DNA from: Canna indica
Lineage: Eukaryota; Streptophyta; Magnoliopsida; Zingiberales; Cannaceae
DNA: 64,000 nucleotides
Assembly: GCA_034359265.1 (NCBI GenBank)
Contig: CP136897.1
Coordinates: forward strand, 33,653,501-33,717,500
Direction of reading: 5' to 3'
Part shown: positions 9,967 to 21,922 of the stretch, piece by piece
Layout: the number at the start of each line of letters is the position of its first letter
How positions within the stretch are numbered: the first letter of the stretch is position 1
Notes under the pieces: model-generated
The model's input: only the letters and a program-made list of their open reading frames with translations
Database searches by the model: none
Told to the model about the DNA's origin: nothing
Position numbers and translations under genes: made by a program

Positions 9967-10333
9967 TTTTTTTTACTACCTATTTGAGTGCACGACGAGA
10001 TCATTTTTTATACCAATCTTTCTAACCAAACGTTAAGGACGGACGACGTCGTCGACATAAAATTTGGCTGTCGATCGCCCGTGCGGGGCCCGCCGCAACC
10101 TCTACGGACGGCTCGATCGACCAACCGACCCGAAAAATTAAAATTTGTAAATAAATAAGAAAAATAACATTTCAATTATTATTTTTCGTTTAAAACGGGC
10201 GTAACTCCTTGCATTATTGTCCGATTTCAGCTTTTCACGTGGCGCTGAAAGGCGCGCGAAGAGACGAAGAAAATGACCCCGAGCTGTCCCTCGGACGCTC
10301 ACCCTTATTAGCCGACGATCAGAACTGCATGAC

Positions 10334-10451
10334 GGGTGCGATCATACCAGCACTAATGCACTGGATCCCATCAGAACTCCGAAGTTAAGCGTGCTTGGGC
10401 GAGAGTAGTACTAGGATGGGTGACCCCCTCGAAGTCCTCGTGTTGCACTTG
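10334..10451 (+). rRNA. 5S rRNA: 5S rRNA gene, copy 23 (1-nt deletion)
   Basis: 118 nt. C24T, C29T, C117T, and the G97-99 run changed to a single CG with one base lost. The terminator is TTGTTTTTTT. The first clear type B mid-spacer (AAATCTTGG) follows. Confidence 0.92.
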
Positions 10452-10817
10452 TTTTTTTACTACCTATTTGATTGCACGACGAGATCATTTTTTTAACCAA
10501 TATTTCTAACCAAACGTTAAGGACGGACGACGTTGTCGCCATAAATCTTGGCTGTCGATCGCCCGTGCGGGGCCCGCCGCAACTTCTACGGCCGGCTCGA
10601 TCGACCAACCAACCCGAAAAATTAAAATTTGTAAATAAATAAGAAAAATAACGTTTCAATTATTATTTTTCGTTTAAAACGGGCGTAACTCCATGCATTA
10701 TTGTCCGATTTCAGCTTTTCACGTGGCGCTGAAAGGCGCGCAAAGAGACGAAGAAAATGCCCCCGAACTCTCCCTCAGACGCTCACCCTTATTAGCCGAC
10801 GATCAGAAGTGCATATC

Positions 10818-10936
10818 GGGTGTGATAATACCAGCACTAACGCACCGGATCCCATCAGAACTCCGAAGTTAAGGGTGCTTGGGCGAGAGTAGTACTTGGA
10901 TGGGTGACCCCTTGGGAAGTCCTCGCGTTGCACCTT
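10818..10936 (+). rRNA. 5S rRNA: 5S rRNA gene, copy 24
   Basis: Full length. C6T, C10A, C57G (A box), A80T, C95T, T109C. Its spacer ends at the truncation junction of copy 25. Confidence 0.93.
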
Positions 10937-11136
10937 TTTTTTTACTACCTATTTGATTGCACGACGAGAACATTTTTTTTACCAATCTTTCTAACCAAAC
11001 GTTAAGGACGGACGACGTCGTCGTCATAAATCTTGGCTGTCGATCGCCTGCGCTAGGCCGGCCGCAACCTCTACTGCCGGCTCGATCGACCAACCGTCCC
11101 GAAAAATTAAAATTTGTAAAAAAATAAGAAAAATAA

Positions 11137-11246
11137 CATACCAGCACTAACACAACGGATCCCATCAGAACTCTGAAGTTAAGCGTGCTTGGGCGAGAGT
11201 AGTACTAGGATGGGTGAACCCCTGGGAAGTCCTCATGTTGCACCTT
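11137..11246 (+). pseudogene. 5'-truncated 5S, copy 25 (positions 10-119)
   Basis: Same CAT junction as copy 3, but the flank is AGAAAAATAACAT rather than AGAGAAATAACAT and the variants differ (G25A, C28A, C47T, C91A, G108A). This suggests a separate or older lineage. Confidence 0.92.
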
Positions 11247-11613
11247 TTTTGTTTACTACCTATTTGATTGCACGACGAGATCATTTTTTTTACCAATCTT
11301 TCTAACCAAACGTTAAGGACGAACGACGTCGTCGACATAAAATTTGGCTGTCGATCGCCCGTGCGGGGCCCGCCGCAACCTCTACGGCCGGCTCGATCGA
11401 CCAACCGACCCGAAAAATTAAAATTTGTAAATAAATAAGAAAAATAACATTTCAATTTTTATTTTTCGTTTAAAATGGGCGTAACTCCGTGCATTATTGT
11501 CCGATTTCAACTTTTCACGTGGCGCTAAAAGGCGCGCGAAGAGACGAAGAAAATGACCCCGAGCTATCCCTCGGACGCTCACCCTTATTAGCCGACGATC
11601 AGAAGTGCATGAC

Positions 11614-11629
11614 GAGTGCGATCATACCA
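11614..11629 (+). pseudogene. 5S 5' stub, copy 26 (positions 1-16)
   Basis: GAGTGCGATCATACCA is followed directly by AAAACGGGCGTAAC of the spacer. 5S 17-119, the terminator and the first half of the spacer are missing; the next gene starts 158 bp on. With no internal promoter it cannot be a 5S gene. Confidence 0.9.
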
Positions 11630-11771
11630 AAAACGGGCGTAACTCTGTGCATTATTGTCCGATTTCAGCTTTTCACGTGGCGCTAAAAGGCGCGCGAAGA
11701 GACGAAGAAAATGACCCCGAGCTATCCCTCGGACGCTCACCCTTATTAGCCGACGATCAGAAGTGCATAAC

Positions 11772-11890
11772 GGTTGCGATCATACCAGCACTAACGCATC
11801 AGATCCCATCAGAACTCCGAAGTTAAGTGTGCTTGGGCGAGAGTAGTACTAGGATGGGTGACCCCCTGGGAAGTCCTCGTGTTGCACCTT
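11772..11890 (+). rRNA. 5S rRNA: 5S rRNA gene, copy 27
   Basis: Full length. G3T, C28T, G30A, C57T (A box). The terminator is interrupted: TTTTTAGTTT. Confidence 0.93.
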
Positions 11891-12257
11891 TTTAGTTTAC
11901 TACCTATTTGATTGCACGACGAGATCATTTTTTTTACCAATCTTTCTAACCAAACGTTAAGGACGAACGACGTCGTCGACATAAAATTTGGCTGTCGATC
12001 GCCCGCGCGGGGCCCGCCGCAACCTCTACGGCCGGCTCGATCGACCAACCGACCCGAAAAATTAAAATTTGTAAATAAATAAGAAAAATAACATTTCAAT
12101 TATTATTTTTCGTTTAAAATGGGCGTAACTCCGTGCATTATTGTTCGATTTCAGCTTTTCACGTGGCGCTAAAAGGCGGGCGAAGAGACAAAGAAAATGA
12201 CCCCGAGCTATCCCTCAGACGCTCACCCTTATTTGCCGACGATCAGAAGTGCATGAC

Positions 12258-12273
12258 GGGTGCGATCATACCA
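12258..12273 (+). pseudogene. 5S 5' stub, copy 28 (positions 1-16)
   Basis: Same junction as copy 26 (CATACCA then AAAACGGG), 644 bp away. It is followed by about 51 bp of spacer and then the 3' fragment of copy 29. Confidence 0.9.
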
Positions 12274-12320
12274 AAAACGGGCGTAACTCCGTGCATTATT
12301 GTCCGATTTCCGCTTTTCAC

Positions 12321-12352
12321 GTGGCCCCCTGGAAGTCCTCGTGTTGCAGCTT
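12321..12352 (+). pseudogene. 5S 3' fragment, copy 29 (about positions 88-119)
   Basis: Spacer CACGTGG joins CCCCCT of the 5S C-box end (shared GTG). One G is lost (CTGGAAG), with C116G. T10 follows. A second deletion within a unit already cut by the stub junction. Confidence 0.85.
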
Positions 12353-12719
12353 TTTTTTTTACTACCTATTTGATTGCACGATGAGATCATTTTTTTTACT
12401 GATCTTTCTAACCAAACGTTAAGGACGGACGACGTCGTCGCCATAAATCTTGGCTGTCGATCGCCTGCGCGGGGCCCGCCGCAACCTCTACTGCCGGCTC
12501 GATCGACCAACCGACCCGAAAAATTAAAATTTGTAAATAAATAAGAAAAATAACATTCTAATTATTATTTTTCATTTAAAACGGGCGTAACTCCGTGCAT
12601 TATTGTCCGATTTCAGCTTTTTACGTGGCGTTGAAAGGCACGCGAAGAGACGAAGAAAATGACCCCGAGTTGTCCCTCGAACGCTCACCCTTATTAGCCG
12701 ACGATCAGAAGTGCATGAC

Positions 12720-12838
12720 GGGTGCGATCATACTAGCACTAACGCACCGGATCCCATCAGAACTCCGAAGTTAAGCAGGCTTGCGCGAGAGTGGTAGTAG
12801 GATGGGTGACCCCTTGGGAAGTCCGCGTGTTGCACTTG
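12720..12838 (+). rRNA. 5S rRNA: 5S rRNA gene, copy 30
   Basis: Full length. C15T, G58A, T59G (A box), G65C, A74G, C78G, C95T, T106G, C117T. Shares this set with copies 31 and 131. Confidence 0.92.
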
Positions 12839-13204
12839 TTTTTTTACTACCTATTTGATTGCACGACGAGATTATTTTTTTTACCAATCTTTCTAACCAA
12901 ACGTTAAGGACGGACGACGTCGTCGCCATAAATCTTGGCTGTCGATGGCCCGCGCGGGGCCCGCCGCAACCTCTACGGCCGGCTCGATCGATCAACCGAC
13001 CCGAAAAAATAAAATTTGTAAATAAATAAGAAAAATAACGTTTCAATTATTATTTTTCGTTTAAAACGGGCGTAACTCCGTGCATTATTGTCCGATTTCA
13101 ACTTTTTACGTGGCGTTGAAAGGCACGCGAAGAGACGAAGAAAATGACCCCGAGTTGTCCCTCGGACGCTCACCCTTATTAGCCGACGATCAGAAGTGCA
13201 TGAC

Positions 13205-13323
13205 GGGTGCGATCATACTAGCACTAACGCACCGGATCCCATCAGAACTCCGAAGTTAAGCAGGCTTGCGCGAGAGTGGTAGTAGGATGGGTGACCCCTT
13301 GGGAAGTCCGCGTGTTGCACTTG
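13205..13323 (+). rRNA. 5S rRNA: 5S rRNA gene, copy 31
   Basis: Full length. Same nine variants as copy 30; three A-box/flank changes may reduce TFIIIA binding. Confidence 0.92.
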
Positions 13324-13689
13324 TTTTTTTACTACCTATTTGATTGCACGACGAGATCATTTTTTTTACCAATCTTTCTAACCAAACGTTAAGGACGGAC
13401 GACGTCGTCGCCATAAATCTTGGCTGTCGATCGCCTGCGCGGGGCCCGCCGCAACCTCTACTGCCGGCTCGATCGACCAACCGACCCGAAAAATTAAAAT
13501 TTGTAAATAAATAAGAAAAATAACATTCTAATTATTATTTTTCATTTAAAACGGGCGTAACTCCGTGCATTATTGTCCGATTTCAACTTTTCACGTGGCG
13601 GTGAAAGGCACGCGAAGAGACGAAGAAAATGACCCCGAGTTGTCCCTCGGACGCTCACCCTTATTAGCCGACGATCAGAAGTGCATGAC

Positions 13690-13808
13690 GGGTGCGATCA
13701 TACTAGCACTAACGCACCGGATCCCATCAGAACTCCGAAGTTAAGCGTGCTTGCGCGAGAGTGGTACTATGATGGGTGACCCCTTGGGAAGACCTCGTGT
13801 TGCACTTG
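13690..13808 (+). rRNA. 5S rRNA: 5S rRNA gene, copy 32
   Basis: Full length. C15T, G65C, A74G, G81T, C95T, T103A, C117T. Confidence 0.93.
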
Positions 13809-14174
13809 TTTTTTTACTACCTATTTGATTGCACGACGAGATTATTTTTTTTACCAATCTTTCTAACCAAATGTTAAGGACGGACGACGTCGTCGCCATA
13901 AAATTTGGCTGTCGATCGCTCACGCGGGGCCCGCCGCAACCTCTACGGCCAGCTCGATCGACCAACCGACCCGAAAAATTAAAATTTGTAAATAAATAAG
14001 AAAAATAACATTTCAATTATTATTTTTTGTTGAAAACGGGCGTAACTCCGTGCATTATTGTCCGATATCAGCTTTTCACGTGGCGTTGAAAGGCACGCGA
14101 AGAGACGAAGAAAATGACCCCGAGTTGTCCCTCGGACGCTCACCCTTATTAGCCGACGATCAGAAGTGCATGAC

Positions 14175-14293
14175 GGGTGCGATCATACTAGCACTAACGC
14201 ACCGGATCCCATCAGAACTCCGAAGTTAAGCATGCTTGCGCTAGAGTGGTAGTAGGATGGGTGACCCCTTGGGAAGTCCTCGTGTTGCATCTT
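14175..14293 (+). rRNA. 5S rRNA: 5S rRNA gene, copy 33
   Basis: Full length. C15T, G58A, G65C, G68T, A74G, C78G, C95T, C116T. Confidence 0.92.
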
Positions 14294-14659
14294 TTTTTTT
14301 ACTACCTATTTGATTGCACGACGAGATCATTTTTTTTACCAATCTTTCTAACCAAATGTTAAGGACGGACGACGTCGTCGCCATAAAATTTGGCTGTCGA
14401 TCGCTCACGCGGGGCCCGCCGCAACCTCTACGGCCAGCTCGATCGACCAACCGACCCGAAAAATTAAAATTTGTAAATAAATAAGAAAAATAACATTTCA
14501 ATTATTATTTTTTGTTGAAAACGGGCGTAACTCCGTGCATTATTGTCCGATATCAGCTTTTCACGTGGCGCTGAAAGGTGCGCAAAGAGACGAAGAAAAT
14601 GACCCCGAGTTGTCCCTCGGACGCTCACCCTTATTAGCCGACGATCAGAAATGCATATC

Positions 14660-14778
14660 GGGTGTGATCATACCAGCACTAACGCACCGGATCCCATCAG
14701 AACTCCGAAGTTAAGCATGCTTGGGTGAGAGTAGTACTAGGATGGGTGACCCCTTGGGAAGTCCTCGTGTTGCACTTG
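14660..14778 (+). rRNA. 5S rRNA: 5S rRNA gene, copy 34
   Basis: Full length. C6T, G58A, C67T, C95T, C117T. The spacer has AATAATAAAAAAACATTTC, shared with copies 35, 38 and 40. Confidence 0.94.
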
Positions 14779-15143
14779 TTTTTTTACTACCTATTTGATT
14801 GCACGACGAGATCATTTTTTTTACCAATCTTTCTAACCAAATGTTAAGGACGGACGACTTCGTCGCCATAAACCTTGGCTGTCGATCCCCCGCACGGGGC
14901 CCGCCGCAACCTCTACGGCCGGCTCGATCGACCAACAGACCCGAAAAATTAAAATTTGTAAATAAATAATAAAAAAACATTTCAATTATTATTTTTCATT
15001 TAAAACGGGCGTAACTCCGTGCATTATTGTCCGATTTCAGCTTTTCACGTGGCGCTGAAAGGCATGCGAAGAGACGAAGAAAATGACCCCGAGTTGTCCC
15101 TCGGACGCTCACCCTTATTAGCGGACGATCAGAAGTGCATGAC

Positions 15144-15262
15144 GGGTGCGATCATACTAGCACTAACGCACCGGATCCCATCAGAACTCCGAAGTTAAGC
15201 GTGCTTGCGCGAGAGTGGTACTAGGATGGGTGACCCCTTGGGAAGTCCTCGCGTTGCACCTT
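15144..15262 (+). rRNA. 5S rRNA: 5S rRNA gene, copy 35
   Basis: Full length. C15T, G65C, A74G, C95T, T109C. Confidence 0.94.
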
Positions 15263-15627
15263 TTTTTTTACTACCTATTTGATTGCACGACGAGATCATT
15301 TTTTTTACCAATCTTTCTAACCAAATGTTAAGGACGGACGACTTCGTCGCCATAAACCTTGGCTGTCGATCCCCCGCACGGGGCCCGCCGCAACCTCTAC
15401 GGCCGGCTCGATCGACCAACAGACCCGAAAAATTAAAATTTGTAAATAAATAATAAAAAAACATTTCAATTATTATTTTTCATTTAAAACGGGCGTAACT
15501 CCGTGCATTATTGTCCGATTTCATCTTTTCACGTGGCGCTGAAAGGCATGCGAAGAGACGAAGAAAATGACCCCGAGTTGTCCCTCGGACGCTCACCCTT
15601 ATTAGCCGACGATCAGAAGTGCATGAC

Positions 15628-15746
15628 GAGTGCGATCATACAAGCACTAACGCACCGGATCCCATCAGAACTCCGTAGTTAAGCGTGCTTGCGCGAGAGT
15701 GGTACTAGGATGGGTGACCCCTTGGGAAGTCCTCGTGTTGCACCTC
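15628..15746 (+). rRNA. 5S rRNA: 5S rRNA gene, copy 36
   Basis: Full length. G2A, C15A, A49T, G65C, A74G, C95T, T119C, so the T tract begins after CCTC. Confidence 0.93.
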
Positions 15747-16112
15747 TTTTTTTACTACCTATTTGATTGCACGACGAGATCATTTTTTTTACCAATCTTT
15801 CTAACCAAACGTTAAGGAAGGACGACGTCGTCGCCATAAATCTTGGCTGTCGAGCACCCGCGCGGGTCCCGCCGCAACCTCTACGGCTGGCTCGATAGAC
15901 CTACCGACCTAAAAAATTAAAATTTGTAAATAAATAAGAAAAATAACATTTCAATTATTATTTTTCGTTTAAAACAGGCGTAACTCCGTGCATTATTGTC
16001 CGATTTCAGCTTTTCACGTGGCGCTGAAAGGCACGTGAAGAGACGAAGAAAATGACCCCGAGTTGTCCCTCGGATGCTCACCCTTATTAGCCGACGATCA
16101 GAAGTGCATGAC

Positions 16113-16229
16113 CGGTGCGATCATACTAGCACTAACGCACCGGATCCCATCTGAACTCCGAAGTTAAGCGTGCGTGGGCGAGAGTAGTACTAGGATGGTG
16201 ACCCCTGGGAAGTCCTCGTGCTGAACTTG
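16113..16229 (+). rRNA. 5S rRNA: Variant 5S, copy 37 (G1C/T62G type, 2-nt deletion)
   Basis: 117 nt. G1C, C15T, A40T, T62G, T111C, C114A, C117T; one G lost from G85-87 and one C from C91-95, both in the C box. Probably a non-functional subtype. Confidence 0.8.
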
Positions 16230-16594
16230 TTTTTTTACTACCTATTTGATTGCACGACGAGATCATTTTTTTACCAATCTTTCTAACCAAACGTTAAGGA
16301 CGGACGACGTCGTCGTCATAAATCTTGGCTGTCGAACGCCCGCGCGGGGCCCGCCGCAACCTCTACGGCCGGCTCGATCGACCAACCGACCTGAAAAATT
16401 AAAATTTGTAAATAAATAAGAAAAATAACATTTCAATTATTATTTTTCGTTTAAAACGGGCGTAACTCCGTGCATTATTGTCCGATTTCAGCTTTTCACG
16501 TGGCGCTGAAAGGCACGCGAAGAGACGAAGAAAATGACCCCGAGTTGTCCCTCGGACGCTCACCCTTATTAGCCGACGATCGAAAGTGCATGAC

Positions 16595-16713
16595 GGGTGC
16601 GATCATACTAGCACTAACGCACCGGATCCCATCAGAACTCCGAAGTTAAGCGTGCTTGCGCGAGAGTGGTACTAGGATGGGTGACCCCTTGGAAAGTCCT
16701 CGCGTTGCACCTT
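16595..16713 (+). rRNA. 5S rRNA: 5S rRNA gene, copy 38
   Basis: Full length. C15T, G65C, A74G, C95T, G99A, T109C. Confidence 0.94.
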
Positions 16714-17079
16714 TTTTTTTACTACCTATTTGATTGCACGACGAGATCATTTTTTTTACCAATCTTTCTAACCAAACGTTAAGGACGGACGACATCGTCG
16801 CCATAAAATTTCGCTGTCGATCGCCCGCGCGGGGCCCGCCGCAACCTCTACGGCCGGCTCGATCGACCAACCGACCTGAAAAATTAAAATTTGTAAATAA
16901 ATAATAAAAAAACATTTCAATTATTATTTTTCGTTTAAAACGGGCGTAACTCCGTGCATTATTGTCCGATATCAGCTTTTCACGTGGCGCTGAAAGGTGC
17001 GCAAAGAGACGAAGAAAATGACCCCCGAACTCTCCCTCGGACGCTCACCCTTATTAGCCGACGATCAGAAGTGCATATC

Positions 17080-17198
17080 GGGTGTGATCATACCAGCACT
17101 AACGCACCGGATCCCATAAGAACTCCGAAGTTAAGGGTGCTTGGGCGAGAGTAGTACTAGGATGGGTGACCCCTTGGGAAGTCCTCGTGTTGCACCTT
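17080..17198 (+). rRNA. 5S rRNA: 5S rRNA gene, copy 39
   Basis: Full length. C6T, C39A, C57G, C95T. Confidence 0.94.
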
Positions 17199-17565
17199 TT
17201 TTTTTACTACCTATTTGATTGCACGACGAGATCATTTTTTTTACCAATCTTTCTAACCAAATGTTAAGGACGGACGACGTCGTCGCCATAAAATTTGGCT
17301 GTCGATCGCTCACGCGGGGCCCGCCGCAACCTCTACGGCCAGCTCGATCGACCAACCGACCCAAAAAATTAAAATTTGTAAATAAATAAGAAAAATAACA
17401 TTTCAATTATTATTTTTTATTGAAAACGGGCGTAACTCCGTGCATTATTGTCCGATTTCAGCTTTTCACGTGGCGCTGAAAGGCGCGCGAAGAGACGAAG
17501 AAAATGACCCCCGAACTCTCCCTCGGACGCTCACCCTTATTAGCCGACGATCAGAAATGCATATC

Positions 17566-17684
17566 GGGTGTGATCATACCAGCACTAACGCACCGGATCC
17601 CATCAGAACTCCGAAGTTAAGCATGCTTGGGTGAGAGTAGTATTAGGATGGGTGACCCCCTGGGAAGTCCTCGTGTTGCACTTG
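17566..17684 (+). rRNA. 5S rRNA: 5S rRNA gene, copy 40
   Basis: Full length. C6T, G58A, C67T, C78T, C117T. Confidence 0.94.
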
Positions 17685-18049
17685 TTTTTTTACTACCTAT
17701 TTGATTGCACGACGAGATCATTTTTTTTACCAATCTTTCTAACCAAACATTAAGGACGGACGACTTCGTCGCCATAAACCTTGGCTGTCGATCTCCCGCG
17801 CGGGGCCCGCCGCAACCTCTACGGCCGGCTCGATCGACCAACAGACCCGAAAAATTAAAATTTGTAAATAAATAATAAAAAAACATTTCAATTATTATTT
17901 TTCGTTTAAAACGGGCGTAACTCCGTGCATTATTGTCCGATTTTAGCTTTTCACGTGGCGCTGAAAGGCACGTGAAGAGACGAAGAAAATGACCCCGAGT
18001 TGTCCCTCGGATGCTCACCCTTATTAGCCGACGATCAGAAGTGCATGAC

Positions 18050-18166
18050 CGGTGCGATCATACTAGCACTAACGCACCGGATCCCATCTGAACTCCGAAG
18101 TTAAGCGTGCGTGTGCGAGAGTAGTACTAGGATGGTGACCCCTGGGAAGTCCTCGTGCTGCACTTG
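18050..18166 (+). rRNA. 5S rRNA: Variant 5S, copy 41 (G1C/T62G type, 2-nt deletion)
   Basis: 117 nt. G1C, C15T, A40T, T62G, G65T, T111C, C117T, with the same C-box G and C deletions as copy 37. Confidence 0.8.
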
Positions 18167-18531
18167 TTTTTTTACTACCTATTTGATTGCACGACGAGAT
18201 CATTTTTTTACCAATCTTTCTAACCAAACGTTAAGGACGGACGACGTCGTCGTCATAAATCTTGGCTGTCGATCGCCCGCGCGGGGCCCGCCGCAACCTC
18301 TACGGCCGGCTCGATCGACCAACCGACCCGAAAAATTAAAATTTGTAAATAAATAAGAAAAATAACATTTCAATTATTATTTTTCGTTTAAAACGGGCGT
18401 AACTCCGTGCATTATTGTCCGATTTCAGCTTTTCACGTGGCGCTGAAAGGCACGCGAAGAGACGAAGAAAATGACCCCGAGTTGTCCCTCGGACGCTCAC
18501 CCTTATTAGCCGACGATCAAAAGTGCATGAC

Positions 18532-18650
18532 GGGTGCGATCATACTAGCACTAACGCACCGGATCCCATCAGAACTCCGAAGTTAAGCGTGCTTGCGCGA
18601 GAGTGGTACTAGGATGGTTGACCCCTTGGGAAGTCCTCGCGTTGCACCTT
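18532..18650 (+). rRNA. 5S rRNA: 5S rRNA gene, copy 42
   Basis: Full length. C15T, G65C, A74G, G87T (C box), C95T, T109C. Confidence 0.94.
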
Positions 18651-19017
18651 TTTTTTTACTACCTATTTGATTGCACGACGAGATCATTTTTTTTACCAAT
18701 CTTTCTAACCAAACGTTAAGGACGGACGACATCGTCGCCATAAAATTTGGCTGTCGATCGCCCGCGCGGGGCCCGCCGCAACCTCTACGGCCGGCTCGAT
18801 CGACCAACCGACCCGAAAAATTAAAATTGGTAAATAAATAAGAAAAATAACATTTCAATTATTATTTTTCGTTTAAAACGGGCGTAACTCCGTGCATTAT
18901 TGTCCGATATCAGCTTTTCACGTGGCGCTGAAAGGTGCGCAAAGAGACGAAGAAAATGACCCCCGAACTCTCCCTCGGACGCTCACCCTTATTAGCCGAC
19001 GATCAGAAGTGCATATC
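18651..19017 (+). other. Representative type B 5S spacer
   Basis: Collinear with the type A spacer but marked by GCCATAAA in place of GACATAAA, GCTGAAAGG after CACGTG, and CCCCCGAACTCTCCC in place of CCCCGAGCTATCCC. In many B units the mid-spacer reads AAATCTTGG. Type B dominates 12.7-22.2 kb and 54.9-62.8 kb. Nothing except spacer sequence is present. Confidence 0.85.
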
Positions 19018-19136
19018 GGGTGTGATCATACCAGGACTAACGCACCGGATCCCATCAGAACTCCGAAGTTAAGGGTGCTTGGGCGAGAGTAGTACTAGGA
19101 TGGGTGACCCCTTGGGAAGTCCTTGCGTTGCTTCTT
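19018..19136 (+). rRNA. 5S rRNA: 5S rRNA gene, copy 43
   Basis: Full length. C6T, C18G, C57G, C95T, C107T, T109C, A115T, C116T. Helix I is weakened at its 3' strand. Confidence 0.92.
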
Positions 19137-19501
19137 TTTTTTACTACCTATTTGATTGCACGACGAGATCATTTTTTTTACCAATCTTTCTAACCAAACG
19201 TTAAGGACGGACGACGTCGTCGCCATAAATCTTCGCTGTCGATCGCCCGCGCGGGGTCCGCCGCAACCTCTACAGCCGGCTCGATCGACCAACCGACCCG
19301 AAAAATTAAAATTTGTAAATAAATAAGAAAAATAACATTTCAATTATTATTTTTCGTTTAAAACGGGCGTAACTCCGTGCATTATTGTCCGATTTTAGCT
19401 TTTCACGTGGCGCAGAAAGGCGCGCGAAGGGACGAAGAAAATGACCCTGAGCTGTCCCTCGGACGCTCACCCTTATTAGCCGACGATCAGAAGTGCATGA
19501 T

Positions 19502-19620
19502 GGGTGCGATCATAGCAACACTAACGCACCGGATCCCTTCAAAAATCCGAAGTTAAGCGTGCTTGGGCGAGAGTAGTACTAGGATGGGTGACCCCCTGGG
19601 AAGTCCTCGTGTTGCACCTT
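19502..19620 (+). rRNA. 5S rRNA: 5S rRNA gene, copy 44
   Basis: Full length. C14G, G17A, A37T, G41A, C44A. First of a five-substitution haplotype also seen in copies 48 and 136 and partly in 57. Confidence 0.94.
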
Positions 19621-19985
19621 TTTTTTTACTACCTATTTGATTCCACGACGAGATCATTTTTTTTACCAATCTTTCGAACCAAACGTTAAGGACGGACGAC
19701 GTCGTCGCCATAAAATTTGGCTATCGATCGCCCGCGCGGGGCTCGCCGCAACCTCTACGGCCGGCTCGATCGACTAACCGACCCGAAAAATTAAAATTTG
19801 TAAATAAATAAGTAAAATAACATTTAATTAAAAATTTTCGTTTAAAACGGGCGTAAGTCCGTGCATTACTGTCCGATTTTAGCTTTTCACGTGGCGCTGA
19901 AAGGCGCGCGAAGAGACGAAGAAAATGACCCCCGAACTCTCCCTCGGACGCTCACCTTATTAGCCGATGATCAGAAGTGCATATC

Positions 19986-20104
19986 GAGTGCGATCATACC
20001 AGCACTAACGCACCGGATCCCATCAGAACTCCGAAGTTAAGCGTGCATGGGCGAGAGTAGTACTAGGATGTGTGACCCCTTCGTAAGTCCTCGTGTTGCA
20101 CCTT
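19986..20104 (+). rRNA. 5S rRNA: 5S rRNA gene, copy 45
   Basis: Full length. G2A, T62A, G86T, C95T, G97C, G99T. Upstream CTCACC lacks one C. Counterpart of copy 134. Confidence 0.93.
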
Positions 20105-20470
20105 TTTTTTTACTACCTATTTGATTGCACCACGAGATCATTTTTTTTACCAATCTTTCTAACCAAACGTTAAGAACGGACGACGTCATCACAATAAATC
20201 TTGGCTGTCGATCGCCCGCGCGGGGCCCGCCGCAACCTCTACTGCTGGCTCGATCGACCAACCGACCCGAAAAATTAAAATTTGTAAATAAATAAGAAAA
20301 ATAACATTTCAATTATTATTTTTCGTTTAAAACGGGCGTAACTCCATTCATTATTGTCCGATTTCAGCTTTTCACGAGGCGCTGAAAGGCACGCGAAGAG
20401 ACGAAGAAAATGACCCCGAGTTGTCCCTCGGACGCTCACCCTTATTAGCCGACGATCAAAAGTGCATGAC

Positions 20471-20588
20471 CGGTGCGATCATACTAGCACTAACGCACCG
20501 GATCCCATCTGAACTCCGAAGTTAAGCGTGCGTGGGCGAGAGTAGTACTAGGATGGGTGACCCCTGGGAAGTCCTCGTGCTGCACTTG
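20471..20588 (+). rRNA. 5S rRNA: Variant 5S, copy 46 (G1C/T62G type, 1-nt deletion)
   Basis: 118 nt. G1C, C15T, A40T, T62G, T111C, C117T; only the C deletion, GGATGGGTGA is intact. With copy 135 it represents an intermediate of the subtype. The upstream CACGTG is changed to CACGAG. Confidence 0.85.
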
Positions 20589-20953
20589 TTTTTTTACTAC
20601 CTATTTGATTGCACGACGAGATCATTTTTTTACCAATCTTTCTAACCAAACGGTAAGGACGGACGACGTCGTTGTCATAAATCTTGGCTGTCGATTGCCC
20701 GCGCGGGGCCCGCCGCAACCTCTACGGCCGGCTCGATTGACCAACCGACCCGAAAAATTAAAATTTGTAAATAAATAAGAAAAATAACATTTCAATTATT
20801 ATTTTTCGTTTAAAACGGGCGTAACTCCGTGCATTATTGTCCGATTTTAGCTTTTCACGTGGCGCTGAAAGGCACGCGAAGAGACGAAGAAAATGACCCC
20901 GAGTTGTCCCTCGGACGCTCACCCTTATTAGCCGACGATCAGAAGTGCATGAC

Positions 20954-21072
20954 GGGTGCGATCATACTAGCACTAACGCACCGGATCCCATCAGAACTCC
21001 GAAGTTAAGGGTGCTTGGGCGAGAGTAGTACTAGGATGGGTGACCCCTTGGGAAGTCCTTGCGTTGCACCTT
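20954..21072 (+). rRNA. 5S rRNA: 5S rRNA gene, copy 47
   Basis: Full length. C15T, C57G, C95T, C107T, T109C. Its equivalent is missing from the related block at 61 kb. Confidence 0.94.
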
Positions 21073-21438
21073 TTTTTTTACTACCTATTTGATTGCACCA
21101 CGAGATCATTTTTTTTACCAATCTTTCTAACCAAACGTTAAGGACGGACGACGTCGTCGCCATAAATCTTGGCTGTCGATCGCCCGCGCGGGGCCCGCCG
21201 CAACCTCTACTGCCGGCTCGATCGACCAATCGACCCGAAAAATTAAAATTTGTAAATAAATAAGAAAAATAACATTTCAATTATTATTTTTCGTTTAAAA
21301 CGGGCGTAACTCCGTGCATTATTGTCCGATTTCAGCTTTTCACGTGGCGCTGAAAGGCGCGCGAAGGGACGAAGAAAATGACCCTGAGCTGTCCCTCGGA
21401 CGCTCACCCTTATTAGCCGACGATCAGAAGTGCATGAT

Positions 21439-21557
21439 GGGTGCGATCATAGCAACACTAACGCACCGGATCCCTTCAAAAATCCGAAGTTAAGCGTGCT
21501 TGGGCGAGAGTAGTACTAGGATGGGTGATCGCCTGGGAAGTCCTCGTGTTGCACCTT
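21439..21557 (+). rRNA. 5S rRNA: 5S rRNA gene, copy 48
   Basis: Full length. C14G, G17A, A37T, G41A, C44A, C91T, C93G. Confidence 0.93.
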
Positions 21558-21922
21558 TTTTTTTACTACCTATTTGATTCCACGACGAGATCATTTTTTT
21601 TACCAATCTTTCGAACCAAACGTTAAGGACGGACGACGACGTCGCCATAAAATTTGGCTATCGATCGCCCGCGCAGGGCCCGCCGCAACCTCTACGGCCG
21701 GCTCGATCGACTAACCGACCCGAAAAATTAAAATTTGTAAATAAATAAGTAAAATAACATTTAATTAAAAATTTTCGTTTAAAACGGGCGTAAGTCCGTG
21801 CATTACTGTCCGATTTTAGCTTTTCACGTGGCGCTGAAAGGCGCGCGAAGAGACGAAGAAAATGACCCCGAGTTGTCCCTCGGATGCTCACCCTTATTAG
21901 CCGACGATCAGAAGTGCATGAC

